A stretch of DNA of 64,000 bases, taken from NCBI RefSeq assembly GCF_000317205.1, contig NZ_AJLK01000117.1, positions 1 to 64,000 on the forward strand, written 5' to 3'. The notes beneath the pieces were generated by a model. The model saw only the letters and a list, made by a program, of their open reading frames with translations. It did not search any database and was not told where the DNA came from. This DNA comes from Fischerella muscicola PCC 7414 (GTDB taxonomy: Bacteria > Cyanobacteriota > Cyanobacteriia > Cyanobacteriales > Nostocaceae). A program made the position numbers and the translations under genes. Positions 1-11,277 of this stretch are shown here, piece after piece (the stretch's first letter is position 1; each line of letters starts with the position of its first letter).

Positions 1-13
1 GAGGTCTATATTT

Positions 14-125
14 AACAGTTATCAGTTATCAGTAAAATCCTTGGCGAAACACCACACCAATTGGTGGTAGATGTTGGTGGCGGGTAACAGCCCTACACCA
101 CACGCTTTGATAACTGATAACTGTT
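14..125. repeat. Inverted repeat of the aacagttatcagtt family downstream of prfA
   Basis: A 17-base arm at 14-30 is exactly complementary to 109-125, with about 78 bases between. It lies just past the prfA stop, so it could fold in the transcript, but there is no U-run, so a terminator role is only inferred. The same arm sequence recurs near 5340, 28740, 40140 and 52075, so it is a dispersed repeat. Confidence 0.6.
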
Positions 126-152
126 GACTGTTCACTGATTTAACAGCCTCTA

Positions 153-1271
<1,119 letters not shown>

Positions 1272-1355
1272 TTAAAATAACAAGTTGGCCTGAGCATTTA
1301 TGACAAGCGACCCAGCAGATGCAGGGTCGTCATTACCAGCAACAGAGCCAACCCG

Positions 1356-1595
1356 CTACTTTTTCTTTTTGCCGCCAGAAGCTTGATCGCCCCTCATGCC
1401 ATACTTCCGCATGAAGCGCTCAACACGACCTTCAGTGTCAATAATCTTTTGAGTGCCGGTGTAGAAGGGGTGGTTTCCAGACCAAACATCTACGTGCAGT
1501 TCTGGCTTGGTGGAGCCGACGGTCATTACAACCTGACCGTTGCAGTAAACTTTAGCTTCTGGATACCACTCAGGATGAATACCAGGTTTAGCCAT
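1356..1595 (-). CDS. rpmE: 50S ribosomal protein L31 (bL31), zinc-free type
   Basis: Large-subunit protein at the central protuberance. I start it at the ATG opening MAKPGIHPEWYP, giving 79 residues; the longer open frame upstream (to 1805) is only translated spacer repeat. The family signature HPFYTGTQK is present. The zinc-binding CxxC pairs of the C+ form are missing: only one Cys (YCNG) remains, and Trp/Gly/Asn stand where the second pair would be. It is therefore the C- type, which needs no zinc. The C-terminus is a Gly-Gly-Lys-rich tail. It lies between rpsI and prfA. Confidence 0.93.
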   Translation of the reverse strand: MAKPGIHPEWYPEAKVYCNGQVVMTVGSTKPELHVDVWSGNHPFYTGTQKIIDTEGRVERFMRKYGMRGDQASGGKKKK

Positions 1596-1737
1596 TGTTC
1601 CTTTTGTGGTGAATATACTACAATTATAGCTTTGGTGTTTGATTAGGACTAGGGAATGAAAGGGAGACAAGGGAGACAAGGAGGATAATAAACACCAATA
1701 CCCGATCCCCAATCCCTGATCCCCGATCCCCAATCCC

Positions 1738-2154
1738 TTATCGCTTCGAGTACTGAGGGGCTTTGCGAGCTTTGTGCAAGCCGTACTTTTTCCGTTCTTT
1801 GGCACGGGGATCGCGGGTGAGATAGCCTTCAGCCTTTAGAGGTGAGCGATTATCAGGATCAAGTTGGCATAAAGCACGAGCCACTCCTAAACGAATTGAA
1901 TTGGCTTGGCCAGTCAAGCCACCGCCTTCGGCTTTCACCAAAATATCATATTCGTTTTCCAGTCCTAAAGTTTCTAGAGGTGCTTTGATGCCTCCAAGAT
2001 AATTAGGATTGAACTGGAAATACAAATCTCCAGGTTTGCCATTGACAATCAATTGTCCAGTGCCTGGAACTAGGCGTACTCGTGCGACCGCAGACTTACG
2101 ACGACCAGTACCCCAGTACATAGCGCGACCGCTAGTGTTATCTGTTGCTTGCAT
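1738..2154 (-). CDS. rpsI: 30S ribosomal protein S9 (uS9)
   Basis: Small-subunit protein whose C-terminal tail reaches the P-site tRNA. The 138 residues include the typical [13 protein letters not shown] opening (from about residue 16) and the basic [17 protein letters not shown] tail. Its ATG overlaps the rplM stop by one base (TAATG), so the two are translationally coupled, as in most bacteria. About 140 bases of G-rich repeat spacer separate it from rpmE. Confidence 0.97.
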   Translation of the reverse strand: MQATDNTSGRAMYWGTGRRKSAVARVRLVPGTGQLIVNGKPGDLYFQFNPNYLGGIKAPLETLGLENEYDILVKAEGGGLTGQANSIRLGVARALCQLDPDNRSPLKAEGYLTRDPRAKERKKYGLHKARKAPQYSKR

Positions 2155-2609
2155 TAATCTTGTTCTCCTGGAATAGTATTAATTTTTAGCTCTTTTGGTT
2201 TTTGGGCATCATGGGGGTGAGTTGGCCCAGCGTATACTTTTAACTTAGTGAACAACTGTCGTCCCAAGCTATTTTTCGGTAGCATTCCTTTGACAGCGTG
2301 TTCAATAATTCGTTCTGGTAAACGCCCTTGGAGTTTGGCAAAAGTTTCCGTTTTCATCCCGCCAGGACGACCGGAGTGACGACGATAAATCTTTTGGGTA
2401 CGCTTTTTACCAGTTACCGCTACTTTATCAGCATTGACTACTATTACGAAGTCACCTGTATCCATGTGAGGCGTGTAATGAGGTTTATTTTTGCCTCGCA
2501 GAACCATAGCGATTTCGCTGGCTAGGCGTCCAAGACGCTTGTCGGTAGCGTCTACGACGTACCAATCACGCGTTATAGAATCAGTAGGAGGAAGATATGT
2601 TTTGTTCAT
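2154..2609 (-). CDS. rplM: 50S ribosomal protein L13 (uL13)
   Basis: Early-assembly large-subunit protein. The 151 residues carry the family core [19 protein letters not shown] (about 16-34) and [16 protein letters not shown]. It comes after truA in the minus-strand cluster and overlaps rpsI by one base. The gap to truA is filled by tandem repeat, but both genes are intact. Confidence 0.97.
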   Translation of the reverse strand: MNKTYLPPTDSITRDWYVVDATDKRLGRLASEIAMVLRGKNKPHYTPHMDTGDFVIVVNADKVAVTGKKRTQKIYRRHSGRPGGMKTETFAKLQGRLPERIIEHAVKGMLPKNSLGRQLFTKLKVYAGPTHPHDAQKPKELKINTIPGEQD

Positions 2610-2611
2610 TG

Positions 2612-2782
2612 TTAATTGTTATTTGTTGATTGTTGTTTGTTGTTTGTCATTAGTTAATTGTTATTTGTTGATTGTTGTTTGTTGTTTGTCATTAGTCATT
2701 TGTTATTTGTTATTTGTTGGTTGTTCTAATCAATTGTTAACTACTAACTACCAACTACTAACCACTAACTAATGACCAATGA
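2612..2782. repeat. Short tandem repeat tract (STRR type) between truA and rplM
   Basis: Runs built on ttgtttgttg and tttgtcattagt heptamer-like units fill the whole spacer. One block of about 50 bases starting at about 2610 is repeated nearly exactly from about 2655. The right end turns into the complementary motif (aactactaac, aatgactaatgac), so the tract can fold on itself. Such repeats are known from heterocystous cyanobacteria; no coding or promoter signal stands out. Confidence 0.75.
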
Positions 2783-3610
2783 CTAATGACTAATGACAAA
2801 AAGTGGCTGAGTGTCAAACCAGACTGCTTTTGGAAAGGGAAAATCTGGATAACCGACTCGCAATAAGCATAAGCCGTGGGCAGGGGCAGCATGTTTTACT
2901 TCTTCCCGCCGTTCATTTTTCCAGAGGTCAGTGAAGTTAGCAAGCGATCGCTCTCCTGTTCCTACCTGCACTAACATTCCTACTAATAGCCGCACCATTC
3001 CATACAAAAATCCATTGGCTTGTATTTCTATATGGAGAAACGGCCCATTCCGATAACACTCTACTGCTTGCACCTCGACCCAAGAATGCTTACGTGCTGA
3101 GTTGCTACGGTGAAATGCAGCTAAATGATGATGTCCGAGTAAGGGTTTTAATGCTGCCTGAATTAAAAATTCATCTAGGGGTGCATGGTAGTAATGCCAA
3201 CTGAAGTGCCTCACAAACAAGTTCGGCTGTTCTCCAGTGTATATGGTGTAGCGATAACGTCGATACACTGCGCTAAAGCGAGCGTGCCAAGATTCGCTGA
3301 CACCTGCTGAAGCTAAAATCAATATGTCTTCGGGCAGGTAACTATTCAGAACGGTTGCCCATTTGTGAGCTGGAATTTTACCAGTCGCATCAAAATGAGC
3401 TACTTGAGCTGCGGCGTGGACTCCGCTATCAGTACGCCCTGCTCCGTGTAGTGTAACAGAATGACCTAGTAAATTAGCTAAAACTTTCTCTACTTCTTCC
3501 TGTACACTACGGTGATGTGGTTGCCTCTGCCAGCCATGAAAATGAGTGCCCAGGTATTGAATTACCAGGGCGACTCGTTGTTTTGGTGTAGGCTGGTGGC
3601 TTTCTAACAT
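2783..3610 (-). CDS. truA: tRNA pseudouridine(38-40) synthase TruA
   Basis: Makes pseudouridine at positions 38-40 of the tRNA anticodon arm. The 275 residues fit the family. The catalytic Asp is in the hallmark GAGRTDSGVHA motif (about 57-67), followed by QVAHFD. The N-terminal YLGTHFHGWQRQP segment and the C-terminal FLYGMVRLLVGMLVQVG segment are both characteristic. It lies between rplQ and rplM, its usual place in cyanobacteria. The spacer on the rplQ side carries ctgcctcctgcc repeats. Confidence 0.96.
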   Translation of the reverse strand: MLESHQPTPKQRVALVIQYLGTHFHGWQRQPHHRSVQEEVEKVLANLLGHSVTLHGAGRTDSGVHAAAQVAHFDATGKIPAHKWATVLNSYLPEDILILASAGVSESWHARFSAVYRRYRYTIYTGEQPNLFVRHFSWHYYHAPLDEFLIQAALKPLLGHHHLAAFHRSNSARKHSWVEVQAVECYRNGPFLHIEIQANGFLYGMVRLLVGMLVQVGTGERSLANFTDLWKNERREEVKHAAPAHGLCLLRVGYPDFPFPKAVWFDTQPLFVISH

Positions 3611-3698
3611 AGAATCAACTCAAGGCTGAAGTGTGAAGTATGAAGTATAAAATCTAATTTTTTACCTTCTGCCTCCTGCCTCCTGCCTTCTGCCTTCT

Positions 3699-4049
3699 TT
3701 ATACCAGTTCAATGATTGCCATCTCAGCATTATCACCACGACGAGGCACGGTATGTAGGATACGAGTATAGCCGCCTTGACGATTACCGTAACGAGTGGG
3801 AGCTTGCTCAAATAGAGCATGAACTAATTGTTTATCGTAAATGTAGCCAAGGGCTTGACGGCGTGCCGACAGGGAACCGTCTTTAGCTAAAGTGATCATT
3901 TTATCTACTTCGGCTCTCACTACCTTAGCTCGCTGTAGGGTGGTGGTAATTCGACCATGACGAATTAACTCAGTGGTGAGCGCACGCAACAGGGCGCGAC
4001 GTTGATCAGCTGGTTTGCTGAGTTTTTTGACACGACAACGATGACGCAT
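3699..4049 (-). CDS. rplQ: 50S ribosomal protein L17 (bL17)
   Basis: Large-subunit protein near the tunnel exit. The 116 residues open with [24 protein letters not shown], close to the family consensus (RHRxxxxKLxRxxxHRxALLRNL), and end in the [10 protein letters not shown] strand. It follows rpoA directly, the almost universal bacterial order, and is likely cotranscribed with it. Confidence 0.97.
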   Translation of the reverse strand: MRHRCRVKKLSKPADQRRALLRALTTELIRHGRITTTLQRAKVVRAEVDKMITLAKDGSLSARRQALGYIYDKQLVHALFEQAPTRYGNRQGGYTRILHTVPRRGDNAEMAIIELV

Positions 4050-4142
4050 AACTATGAACCATTTAAAGATAACGCTTACTAAGAAAGTTATTAGTTAGTC
4101 CATAGTCTAATCATTAATTGACTATTGACTACTGACAAATGA

Positions 4143-5090
4143 CTAACCGTGTTTAGAAGACCTTTCAGTTGGTAGGGTAATGCCCAAGCGTCGCTGTAGT
4201 GCTTCAACGACTTCTTCCGCTGACTTCTGACCAAAGTTTTTAATTTCTAATAGGTCTTCTTGGGTATAATCCAACAAATCTGCTACCGAGTTAACTTGCG
4301 CCCGCTTGAGACAGTTATAAGCTCTTACAGAAAGCTGCAACTCTTCAATCGGAATTTGAGCGGTAGGATCATCTGGGATATCAGAATCTGTATCTGTTTG
4401 TCTGATATCAATATCTTTTAAGGGATTGAATAAGTCTACCAAAATTCCGGCTGCGGAAGAGAGAGCTTCTTGAGGGCTAAGACTGCCATTTGTCCAAACT
4501 TCTAGAAGCAATCTATCTCTTGGCATTCCGTTATCGCCACGAGTCTCTTCAACACTGTAGTTAACTTTTCTGACTGGCATAAATACCGAGTCAATTTGCA
4601 GGAAATCTAGAGATGTGGCTTCCTCACGACCTCTTTCTACGGTGCGATACCCTTTGCCTTTTTCAATCCGAAATTCCATTTCTAGCTTTCCCCCTTCGGC
4701 GAGAGTAGCTATGTACTGGGTCGGATCCATGACTTCTACTTCACTCGGTAAATCGAAGTGTGCTGATGTGACTGTAGCCGGACCGTTGACGAGTAAACGA
4801 CCTATTTGGGGTTGAGAGGAATAACTTTTGAGAATTACTTCCTTCATTCTCATGAGGATTTCTAGTACATCCTCTCTGACGCCAGGAACGGTGGCAAATT
4901 CATGTGTTACCCCTGCAATTCGTACTGCTGTGACAGCCGTACCTTCTAGATTTGACAACAATACCCGTCTGAGGGCGTTGCCAACGGTTGTTCCTTGGCC
5001 CCGTTCCAGAGGTTCTAGGATAAATTTACTGTAGTGGCTCCGACTTTCCTCTGTACTAGACTCTACACATTCAATTTGAAACTGCGCCAC
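4143..5090 (-). CDS. rpoA: RNA polymerase alpha subunit
   Basis: Nucleates RNA polymerase assembly and contacts promoter UP elements and activators. The 315 residues contain an N-terminal dimerisation and assembly domain (about 1-230; FILEPLERGQGTTVGNALRRVLLS near residue 24 is diagnostic), an acidic linker (about 230-250), and the helix-hairpin-helix C-terminal domain (IEELQLSVRAYNCLKRAQVNSV onward). It lies between rpsK and rplQ. The 356-base gap upstream holds a strong hairpin, which could uncouple its expression from rpsK. Confidence 0.98.
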   Translation of the reverse strand: MAQFQIECVESSTEESRSHYSKFILEPLERGQGTTVGNALRRVLLSNLEGTAVTAVRIAGVTHEFATVPGVREDVLEILMRMKEVILKSYSSQPQIGRLLVNGPATVTSAHFDLPSEVEVMDPTQYIATLAEGGKLEMEFRIEKGKGYRTVERGREEATSLDFLQIDSVFMPVRKVNYSVEETRGDNGMPRDRLLLEVWTNGSLSPQEALSSAAGILVDLFNPLKDIDIRQTDTDSDIPDDPTAQIPIEELQLSVRAYNCLKRAQVNSVADLLDYTQEDLLEIKNFGQKSAEEVVEALQRRLGITLPTERSSKHG

Positions 5091-5446
5091 GGAGTAGCCT
5101 CCCTTGTTCTAAGGTCTTACTAGTAGACAGATATAGACTGCCTACAAATTTGGATTTTTGCCTTGTGTTTGAGGTTGAGCAAACTAAATACTTTGCTTAA
5201 TGAGCAATTAAGTTTAATACTCTACCAACTTACAGGCGCTACTATTTTTTAGGTTTTCCGAAGTTTAGCAGCCCTCTATACCAACTAGGGCTTACGAACT
5301 TCGGACGGCCACTATACGTGTGAGGGAAACAGGTAAGTTTAACAGTTATCAGTTATCAGTTATCAATGATTAATTAATTGCTGTTCACTGTTCACTGTTC
5401 ACTGGTCACTGTCCACTGACTACCTTTACCACCCAACAAGTCGTAT
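5091..5446. other. rpsK-rpoA spacer with a long nested hairpin
   Basis: No gene is seen. At 5258-5304 an 8-bp outer stem (ccgaagtt/aacttcgg) encloses a 6-bp inner stem (agccct/agggct) around an 11-base loop, with small symmetric internal loops. No U-run follows on the minus strand, so it is not a simple terminator; a structured rpoA leader or processing site is possible. The right part (5340-5420) is aacagttatcag and ttcactg repeat. Confidence 0.55.
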
Positions 5447-5842
5447 TTAGACTCGACGGCGTTTGGGAGGGCGGCAGCCGTTGTGAGGAATTGGGGTAAT
5501 ATCTCGAATAAGCGTTATTTCGAGTCCTGCTCCTTGCAGCGCCCGGATGGCTGTTTCCCGACCTGCTCCTGGCCCACTCACCATTACCTCAATTTGGCGC
5601 ATTCCCTGATCGATCGCTCGGCGTGCTGCACTTTCAGCTGCGGTTTGAGCTGCAAAGGGAGTTCCTTTTTTTGCTCCTTTAAAACCGCTAGAACCAGCAC
5701 TTGCCCAAGAGATCACATCTCCGTTTTGATCGGTAATGGTGACAATGCTATTGTTGAAAGTAGATTGGATGTAAGCAACACCATTTGGTACGTTGCGTTT
5801 CTGTTTTTTGCTCCCGGTCTTTTTGCTTGGTTGTCGCGCCAT
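5447..5842 (-). CDS. rpsK: 30S ribosomal protein S11 (uS11)
   Basis: Platform protein of the small subunit near the E site. The 131 residues carry [31 protein letters not shown] (about 20-50) and end in the conserved [18 protein letters not shown]. It starts 54 bases after rpsM in the usual alpha-operon order. Confidence 0.97.
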   Translation of the reverse strand: MARQPSKKTGSKKQKRNVPNGVAYIQSTFNNSIVTITDQNGDVISWASAGSSGFKGAKKGTPFAAQTAAESAARRAIDQGMRQIEVMVSGPGAGRETAIRALQGAGLEITLIRDITPIPHNGCRPPKRRRV

Positions 5843-5896
5843 ATCGTTGTGATTGGATGAATGTAAAACTTGCTAACAGCAAGCATTGCCAAAAAT

Positions 5897-6277
5897 TTAT
5901 TTCCCTGGTGCTTTCTTCTTACCAGCGACTGTTTGTCGTCTTCCGCGGCGGGTGCGGGCATTGGTGCGAGTTCTCTGTCCTCTCACTGGTAAACCCATGC
6001 GATGACGACGCCCTCTGTATGTACCAATATCAACTAGGCGCTTGATGTTCATCGCTTCCCAGCGCCTCAAGTCACCTTCGACTTGATAGTTTTCTTCTAC
6101 TTCTCCCCGTAGGGCTGCTACATCAGCATCACTGAGATCCTTGACACGAGTATCAGGATTTACACCCGTAGCCTTTAAAATCTCCTGCGATCGCGATAGA
6201 CCAATTCCATAAATATAAGTTAGACCGATTTCAACACGCTTATCGCGTGGTAGGTCTACTCCGGCAATACGTGCCAC
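5897..6277 (-). CDS. rpsM: 30S ribosomal protein S13 (uS13)
   Basis: Head protein of the small subunit that contacts P-site tRNA and L5. The 126 residues show [26 protein letters not shown] at the start, and the C-terminal [14 protein letters not shown] with a basic tail. It follows rpmJ, as in other cyanobacteria. The gap to rpmJ is about 100 bases with no clear signal. Confidence 0.97.
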   Translation of the reverse strand: MARIAGVDLPRDKRVEIGLTYIYGIGLSRSQEILKATGVNPDTRVKDLSDADVAALRGEVEENYQVEGDLRRWEAMNIKRLVDIGTYRGRRHRMGLPVRGQRTRTNARTRRGRRQTVAGKKKAPGK

Positions 6278-6380
6278 AACAATGTCTCCCTAATTTGCTT
6301 GCTAGTGATGTAAGTTAGTGTTTAACGATGGTTTTGTCGTTTTACTTCACCAAGTCTTAAGAGTTGTACCTTAATTCGCT

Positions 6381-6494
6381 CTAACCTTGGCGCTGTTTAT
6401 GCTTCGGATTGGAACAGATCACCATAACACGACCCCGACGGCGGATCACGTTACACTTTTCACACATTTTTTTGACTGAGGCTCTGACTTTCAT
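6381..6494 (-). CDS. rpmJ: 50S ribosomal protein L36 (bL36), zinc-ribbon type
   Basis: The smallest ribosomal protein, 37 residues: [20 protein letters not shown], then [17 protein letters not shown]. The zinc-ribbon ligands Cys11, Cys14, Cys27 and His32 are all present (C+ form), in contrast to the zinc-free L31 of this window. It lies between infA and rpsM, the conserved spot. Confidence 0.95.
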   Translation of the reverse strand: MKVRASVKKMCEKCNVIRRRGRVMVICSNPKHKQRQG

Positions 6495-6607
6495 GCTTGC
6501 TAATTGACTCCAAATGTTAAATTATAGCATTTTCCGATAAATATTGAGTTAAATTACAGGAAGAAAACTAATTGTTTTGAAGGTGTGGTATATTAAATTA
6601 CATAGAG

Positions 6608-6832
6608 TTATTTCTTCCGTAATCGATAAGTAATTCTGCCCTTTGTCAAGTCATAGGGAGTTAGCTCCACCTTGACGCGATCGCCAGGTAAAATTTTGAT
6701 ATAGTTACGGCGAATCTTGCCAGAGATATGAGCTAAGACGTTGAAGCCATTATCTAAATCAACGCGAAACATGGCGTTGGGCAATGACTCCGTAACTGTA
6801 CCTTCCATTTCAATCAAATCTTGCTTAGACAA
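6608..6832 (-). CDS. infA: Translation initiation factor IF-1
   Basis: Binds the ribosomal A site during initiation and helps IF-2 and IF-3. The 74 residues form a single S1/OB-fold domain: [20 protein letters not shown] at the start, then GHIRRNYI-type [19 protein letters not shown] and [16 protein letters not shown]. It lies between adk and rpmJ with 230 bases of spacer on the adk side, so it may have its own promoter. Confidence 0.97.
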
Positions 6833-7062
6833 TTTATTTTTCCCTCAATTCAACACTTCTTCATTCATTTCCAGCTATTGATAGTCTGCAAATGAACATA
6901 TTTTTAGAAAAATATCAACAGTTTATTAATATATCTTATCCAAGATTTACATGTATTTGCCTACTACTGGGGGAGTAGGGGTATAGGGGTGTGGGGGTGT
7001 AGGTGAGTTTGAGTAATAAATTCGTCTTACACCCATGTACGCTTATCCCCTTAAACCCTTTT

Positions 7063-7614
7063 TCATGAAATAGCCTTTTTCAGTTCGGCAGTGACTTCTT
7101 CTAGGGACTGATTGCCGTTGATAGTGATTAATTGGTGGCGATCGCCATAATAGTCAATCAAGGGAGCAGTTTCAGAGCGGTATACTTCCAGGCGACGGCG
7201 AATAACCTCTTCTGTATCATCAGCACGCCCTCGTTGTAGCAGACGATTAACTACAACATCATCTGGCACATCTAAATTGACTACCTTTTCCCCCTGCTGT
7301 TCTAGTTTTTGCAGTAATTCTCCTAGAAAAGCTGCTTGCTTCACAGTCCGAGGAAAGCCGTCCAAAATCCAACCTGACTTGGTATCCGGTTGACAGAGGC
7401 GTTCTTCCACCATTTCCTCTACAAGCTGATCAGGAACTAGCTCACCCCTATCCATATAAGCTTGGGCTTTTATACCCAAAGGAGTTTGCTCTTTCAATGC
7501 TTGACGTAAAATATCACCCGTGGAAATATGGGGAATTTCGCAGTCAAGGGCCAATGTTTTAGCTTGAGTTCCTTTACCAGCACCCGGCGGTCCCAAGAAG
7601 ATTAATCGCGTCAC
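7063..7614 (-). CDS. adk: Adenylate kinase
   Basis: Interconverts ATP + AMP and 2 ADP. The 183 residues make this the short form, without a long zinc-binding lid. The P-loop [10 protein letters not shown] is at about 8-17; the AMP-site HISTGDILR and DGFPRT motifs follow. It begins with GTG, and this codon overlaps the secY stop (TAGTG), so translation is probably coupled to secY, the usual partner in the spc operon. Confidence 0.96.
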   Translation of the reverse strand: MTRLIFLGPPGAGKGTQAKTLALDCEIPHISTGDILRQALKEQTPLGIKAQAYMDRGELVPDQLVEEMVEERLCQPDTKSGWILDGFPRTVKQAAFLGELLQKLEQQGEKVVNLDVPDDVVVNRLLQRGRADDTEEVIRRRLEVYRSETAPLIDYYGDRHQLITINGNQSLEEVTAELKKAIS

Positions 7615-8939
7615 TATTGCTTCACCATTCCTTCATAGCGCTGAGAGATCACATAAGTTTGGACTTGCTTTGCTGTATCAATCGCCACACCTACTAGAAT
7701 TAGCAAAGACGTAGCACCCAACCCTCTAAAAGTTGGTACTCCTAAAGCTGTTTCTACAGCAGTGGGGATGATCGCAATCAAGCCTAAAAAGATAGCACCC
7801 AAAAAAGTTAGTCGATTCAAAATGCGCTCTATATACTCGCTAGTGGCTTTACCCGGACGTATTCCAGGAATACTAGAACCCATTTTTTTCAGGTTCTGGG
7901 CCACATCAACTGGGTTTACTATCAAAGATGAATAGAAGTAGCTAAAAAATACAATTGAAACGAGGTAAACAAGGGCATATACCCAAGACTGAGAACCACC
8001 AGGACTGAGATAAGTGTTGATAATATTCGCTAGCTGGGGATTTTTGGTGAAATTGGCAATAAACAGTGGCAAACTGAGGATTGCAGCCGCAAAAATGATT
8101 GGCATAACTCCACCTTGGTTCAGACGTAAGGGGAGATAGCTACGCTGTTCAGCAAAAATGCGCCGACCGACTTGGCGACGAGCAGAAATAATTGGAATAC
8201 GGCGAATTGCTTCCTGAACAAAAACGATACCAACAATTGTGAATAGAAAAACTAGAACCAATACAATTACTGGGCCTACTCTTTCTCGAACAATTTCTTG
8301 ACCACTACCTTGGATATAAGCAATGGTATCGCTCAGGGATTTAGGCAGTGTTGCCACAATGTTGACAAAAATCAACAAAGATGCTCCATTACCAACGCCA
8401 CGCTCTGTAATAACTTCTGATGCCCACATTACAAACATAGAACCAGCTACAAGCGCAACAGCTGTTTCAATTACGAAAATGGGGCCAAAATTCAAGGCAA
8501 AAGGTCTTAACCAAAATGCTGCCAAGAAAACACTTTGTAAAATTGCCCAACCCAAAGATACATAGCGGGTAATTTGTGAAATCCTCCGCCTTCCTGCTTC
8601 CCCTTCGTTTTTTTGTAAGTTTTCTAAATATGGAATCGCAGCTGTAAGCAATTGGATGATAATCGAAGCATTGATATAAGGCAGAATACCTAAGGCAAAG
8701 ACTCCCAATGCAGATAGACCGCCTCCGGAGAATATATCCAAAAAGCTGAATATCTGATTATTACTATTAATTGCTGCGGCAAACTGCTGTCGATCAATTC
8801 CTGGTATAGGTATATGTATACCTAGACGAATCAAAATGAGAATACCGATGGTAACAAGCAGCCGGCCTCTTAACCCTGCTGCTTGCGCCATTTGCATAAA
8901 AGTTTCTTGAGCGGTTGGGGGTTTATCTCGACTGATCAT
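7614..8939 (-). CDS. secY: Preprotein translocase subunit SecY
   Basis: Forms the protein-conducting channel in the plasma and thylakoid membranes. The 441 residues contain ten predicted membrane helices. The conserved plug-region sequence [14 protein letters not shown] is near residue 41, and the loop with RRQVGRR and [20 protein letters not shown] is typical. It lies between rplO and adk. The 155-base spacer before it is a gaagtatgaagt repeat plus a small GC hairpin. Confidence 0.97.
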   Translation of the reverse strand: MISRDKPPTAQETFMQMAQAAGLRGRLLVTIGILILIRLGIHIPIPGIDRQQFAAAINSNNQIFSFLDIFSGGGLSALGVFALGILPYINASIIIQLLTAAIPYLENLQKNEGEAGRRRISQITRYVSLGWAILQSVFLAAFWLRPFALNFGPIFVIETAVALVAGSMFVMWASEVITERGVGNGASLLIFVNIVATLPKSLSDTIAYIQGSGQEIVRERVGPVIVLVLVFLFTIVGIVFVQEAIRRIPIISARRQVGRRIFAEQRSYLPLRLNQGGVMPIIFAAAILSLPLFIANFTKNPQLANIINTYLSPGGSQSWVYALVYLVSIVFFSYFYSSLIVNPVDVAQNLKKMGSSIPGIRPGKATSEYIERILNRLTFLGAIFLGLIAIIPTAVETALGVPTFRGLGATSLLILVGVAIDTAKQVQTYVISQRYEGMVKQ

Positions 8940-9070
8940 AGAGGGCTACCTTTGAAGTATGAAGTATGAAGATCAGAAGTGTGAAGAATGTGGAAGTGTG
9001 AAGCACGAAATTTGAAGTATTAAGTTTTTCATCTTTTATCCTTCATCCTTCATCCTACCCTGTGGTAAGC

Positions 9071-9084
9071 CGCCCTAAAGGGCG
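9071..9084. other. Small GC-rich hairpin between rplO and secY
   Basis: cgccct-aa-agggcg is a perfect 6-bp stem with a 2-base loop, placed just after the rplO stop on the minus strand. No U-run follows, so a terminator is not supported; it could be a processing or attenuation site. Confidence 0.4.
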
Positions 9085-9094
9085 TCTATAACCT

Positions 9095-9538
9095 TCACAC
9101 AACCTCACAACTTCCGCCTGCTGCCTCAATTTTGCTACGAGCTGTACCTGTAAATGCTGCGGCCTGTACTTTGAGCGGAACATTTAATTCCCCATTCCCC
9201 AAAATTTTCAATGGCCCTTTGGCAGCAGTCAGAATACCTGCTTCTTGTAAAGAGGTCAAAGTAACTTCTGTGTTAGCTGGAAGTGAGGCGAGCTTCTCTA
9301 CATTAATCGTAGTGTAATTTTTACGGTTAACTAAGGGAAAGCCTTTTAGTTTGGGTATGCGACGGTACAATGGCTGTTGACCACCTTCAAAACCCGGTCT
9401 GGTGCTGCTACCAGAGCGAGCTTTTTGACCCCGCATACCTTTACCAGCACTTGCACCTTGACCGGCAGAGACACCTCTACCTAAACGGCGACCACGTTTT
9501 TTAGACCCTTTTTGGGGACGAACATCGTTGAGTCTCAT
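9095..9538 (-). CDS. rplO: 50S ribosomal protein L15 (uL15)
   Basis: Large-subunit assembly protein. I start it at [20 protein letters not shown] (147 residues), since the six codons before (MLNLLL) are not family-like. The Gly- and basic-rich [27 protein letters not shown] segment and [18 protein letters not shown] are diagnostic. L30, which separates S5 from L15 in many bacteria, is absent, as normal for cyanobacteria. Confidence 0.95.
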   Translation of the reverse strand: MRLNDVRPQKGSKKRGRRLGRGVSAGQGASAGKGMRGQKARSGSSTRPGFEGGQQPLYRRIPKLKGFPLVNRKNYTTINVEKLASLPANTEVTLTSLQEAGILTAAKGPLKILGNGELNVPLKVQAAAFTGTARSKIEAAGGSCEVV

Positions 9539-9621
9539 AAGCAATAAATTAAGCAAAATTCGTCATTTGTTATTGGTCATTCGTCATTTGTCATTTGCTA
9601 AGGACAAAGGACAAATGACTT

Positions 9622-10146
9622 TTAAATGTAAAGATTCTCTACAGCAATACCTCTATCTTCAGCTACCTCAGAGAAGGTACGTAAGGTAGTGAGGGCATTG
9701 ATAGCAGCTCTAGCATTATTTAGGGGATTGTTGGAACCAAGTTGCTTAGCTAAAACATTACGCACACCTGCCAACTCTAGTACGGTACGAACCGCACCCC
9801 CAGCAATTACACCAGTACCAGGAGCTGCTGGTCGCATAATTACTTTTGCACCACCGCCAGTACCATCAACGGGATGAGGTATAGAGTTGGACTTAGTGAT
9901 AGGAATGTCAATCAGATGTTTTTTACCATCGGCTACACCTTTTTTCACCGCACCAATTACATCTGAAGCTTTACCCACTCCTACACCAACTTGACCGCGT
10001 TCGTTGCCAACAACTACGATCGCGCGGAAGCTGAGTTTTTTACCACCTTTGACTACCTTACTTACACGTCGGATCTGAATGACCCGCTCTTGCCAGTTGG
10101 TTTCTTCTTTTTTAACGCGGTTAGTTTTACGACGATTTGTTGCCAT
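9622..10146 (-). CDS. rpsE: 30S ribosomal protein S5 (uS5)
   Basis: Small-subunit protein involved in decoding fidelity. The 174 residues contain the N-terminal dsRNA-binding-like part ([31 protein letters not shown], about 18-48) and the C-terminal [34 protein letters not shown]. It lies between rplR and rplO; both flanking gaps are repeat-rich. Confidence 0.97.
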   Translation of the reverse strand: MATNRRKTNRVKKEETNWQERVIQIRRVSKVVKGGKKLSFRAIVVVGNERGQVGVGVGKASDVIGAVKKGVADGKKHLIDIPITKSNSIPHPVDGTGGGAKVIMRPAAPGTGVIAGGAVRTVLELAGVRNVLAKQLGSNNPLNNARAAINALTTLRTFSEVAEDRGIAVENLYI

Positions 10147-10154
10147 TGTCTAAT

Positions 10155-10325
10155 TTCCTGTGTCATTTGTCATTTATCATTTGTCATTTGTCATTTGTCA
10201 TTTGTTGCTCGTTATTTGTTGTTTGTTGTTTGTTGTTTGTTGTTGTTGGAAGCAACCAACCACTAACTAACAACTACTAACTACTAACTACTCACCATTG
10301 ACTAATGACCATTGACTCTTGACAA
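10155..10325. repeat. Short tandem repeat tract between rplR and rpsE
   Basis: At least four consecutive tcatttg heptamers (10160-10203) are followed by ttgtttgttg units and then by the complementary aactactaac and tgactaatgac motifs. The two halves can pair. No gene or clear promoter is seen. Confidence 0.75.
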
Positions 10326-10327
10326 AT

Positions 10328-10690
10328 TTAGAAATCTAACCCAGCTTCACGTGCTGCATCAGCTAGTGCTTTGATCCGACCGTGATAAAGATTACCACCG
10401 CGATCAAACACGACTTTGGTTATACCTTTTTCTAATGCTCGCGTTGCAATTAGTTTGCCAACTTCAGTTGAGGCTTGAATATTCCCTCCAAAGGTGAGCT
10501 TGGATTTGAGTTCTGGTTCTACAGTGGAAGCTGCCACTATGGTGTGATGTTGGGTATCATCAATCACCTGAGCATAGATGTGTTGGTGGGAGCGAAATAT
10601 TGCCAACCGTGGACGTTCTGGAGAACCGCTGACTTTCCCACGAATGCGCCGATGACGACGCTGTTTTGATTCTCTACGAGTAAGTTTCAT
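10328..10690 (-). CDS. rplR: 50S ribosomal protein L18 (uL18)
   Basis: Binds 5S rRNA together with L5. The 120 residues show [35 protein letters not shown] near the start and the C-terminal [24 protein letters not shown]. Its ATG lies three bases after the rplF stop, so the pair is tightly coupled. Confidence 0.97.
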   Translation of the reverse strand: MKLTRRESKQRRHRRIRGKVSGSPERPRLAIFRSHQHIYAQVIDDTQHHTIVAASTVEPELKSKLTFGGNIQASTEVGKLIATRALEKGITKVVFDRGGNLYHGRIKALADAAREAGLDF

Positions 10691-10692
10691 AT

Positions 10693-11241
10693 TTACTTCT
10701 TACCACTCTTACCAGTCTTACCAGCTTTACGTCTAACTGCTTCGCCAGCGTAGCGAATACCTTTGCCTTTGTAAGGTTCGGGTGGACGAACAGCACGAAT
10801 TTTAGCTGCTGTGTTCCCGACTACTTCTTTGTCGTAACCGCTGACAATTACGTTAGTATTATTTTCAACTGCAAACTGAACTCCCTCTGGTGGCGCTATC
10901 TGTACCTGATGACTGTAACCCATATTTAGAACTAGGTTACGACCTTGGATTTGCGCCCGGTAGCCAACCCCTTGAATTTCCAAACGGCGTTCAAATCCTT
11001 TGGAAACTCCTTCAACCATGTTGGCCACCAAGGTACGGAATAAACCGTGTAACTGCCTAGAAGTACGTGACTCATCTCGGCGATTAACCGTTAGTATTTC
11101 CCCATCTTGGGACAAAATCACATTAGCGGGAAGTTCGCGCGAAAGTTCGCCTTTTGGGCCTTTGACACTCACCTTGGCGTTATCAAAAGTTACTTGGACT
11201 TTTGCGGGAACTGTAATTGGGCGTTTACCAATTCGAGACAT
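10693..11241 (-). CDS. rplF: 50S ribosomal protein L6 (uL6)
   Basis: Large-subunit protein near the GTPase-associated centre. I begin at [15 protein letters not shown], giving 182 residues; the open frame upstream (to 11481) is translated repeat DNA. The two-domain structure is visible, and the C-terminal signature [15 protein letters not shown] is intact. The 211-base gap to rpsH is taken up mainly by one copy of a GC-rich 110-bp element. Confidence 0.95.
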   Translation of the reverse strand: MSRIGKRPITVPAKVQVTFDNAKVSVKGPKGELSRELPANVILSQDGEILTVNRRDESRTSRQLHGLFRTLVANMVEGVSKGFERRLEIQGVGYRAQIQGRNLVLNMGYSHQVQIAPPEGVQFAVENNTNVIVSGYDKEVVGNTAAKIRAVRPPEPYKGKGIRYAGEAVRRKAGKTGKSGKK

Positions 11242-11277
11242 AACTTTATCTTTGTTGTTAGTTGTTTGTTGTTTGTT

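Noticed and set aside
1596-1805. Upstream extension of the L31 reading frame to 149 residues
   Set aside because: The extra 70 residues are translated spacer repeat ([14 protein letters not shown]); family homology begins at MAKPGIHPEW.
2612-2782. CRISPR array in repeat-rich spacers
   Set aside because: Units are short heptamer-like tandem repeats without unique spacers of constant length, and no cas genes are present.
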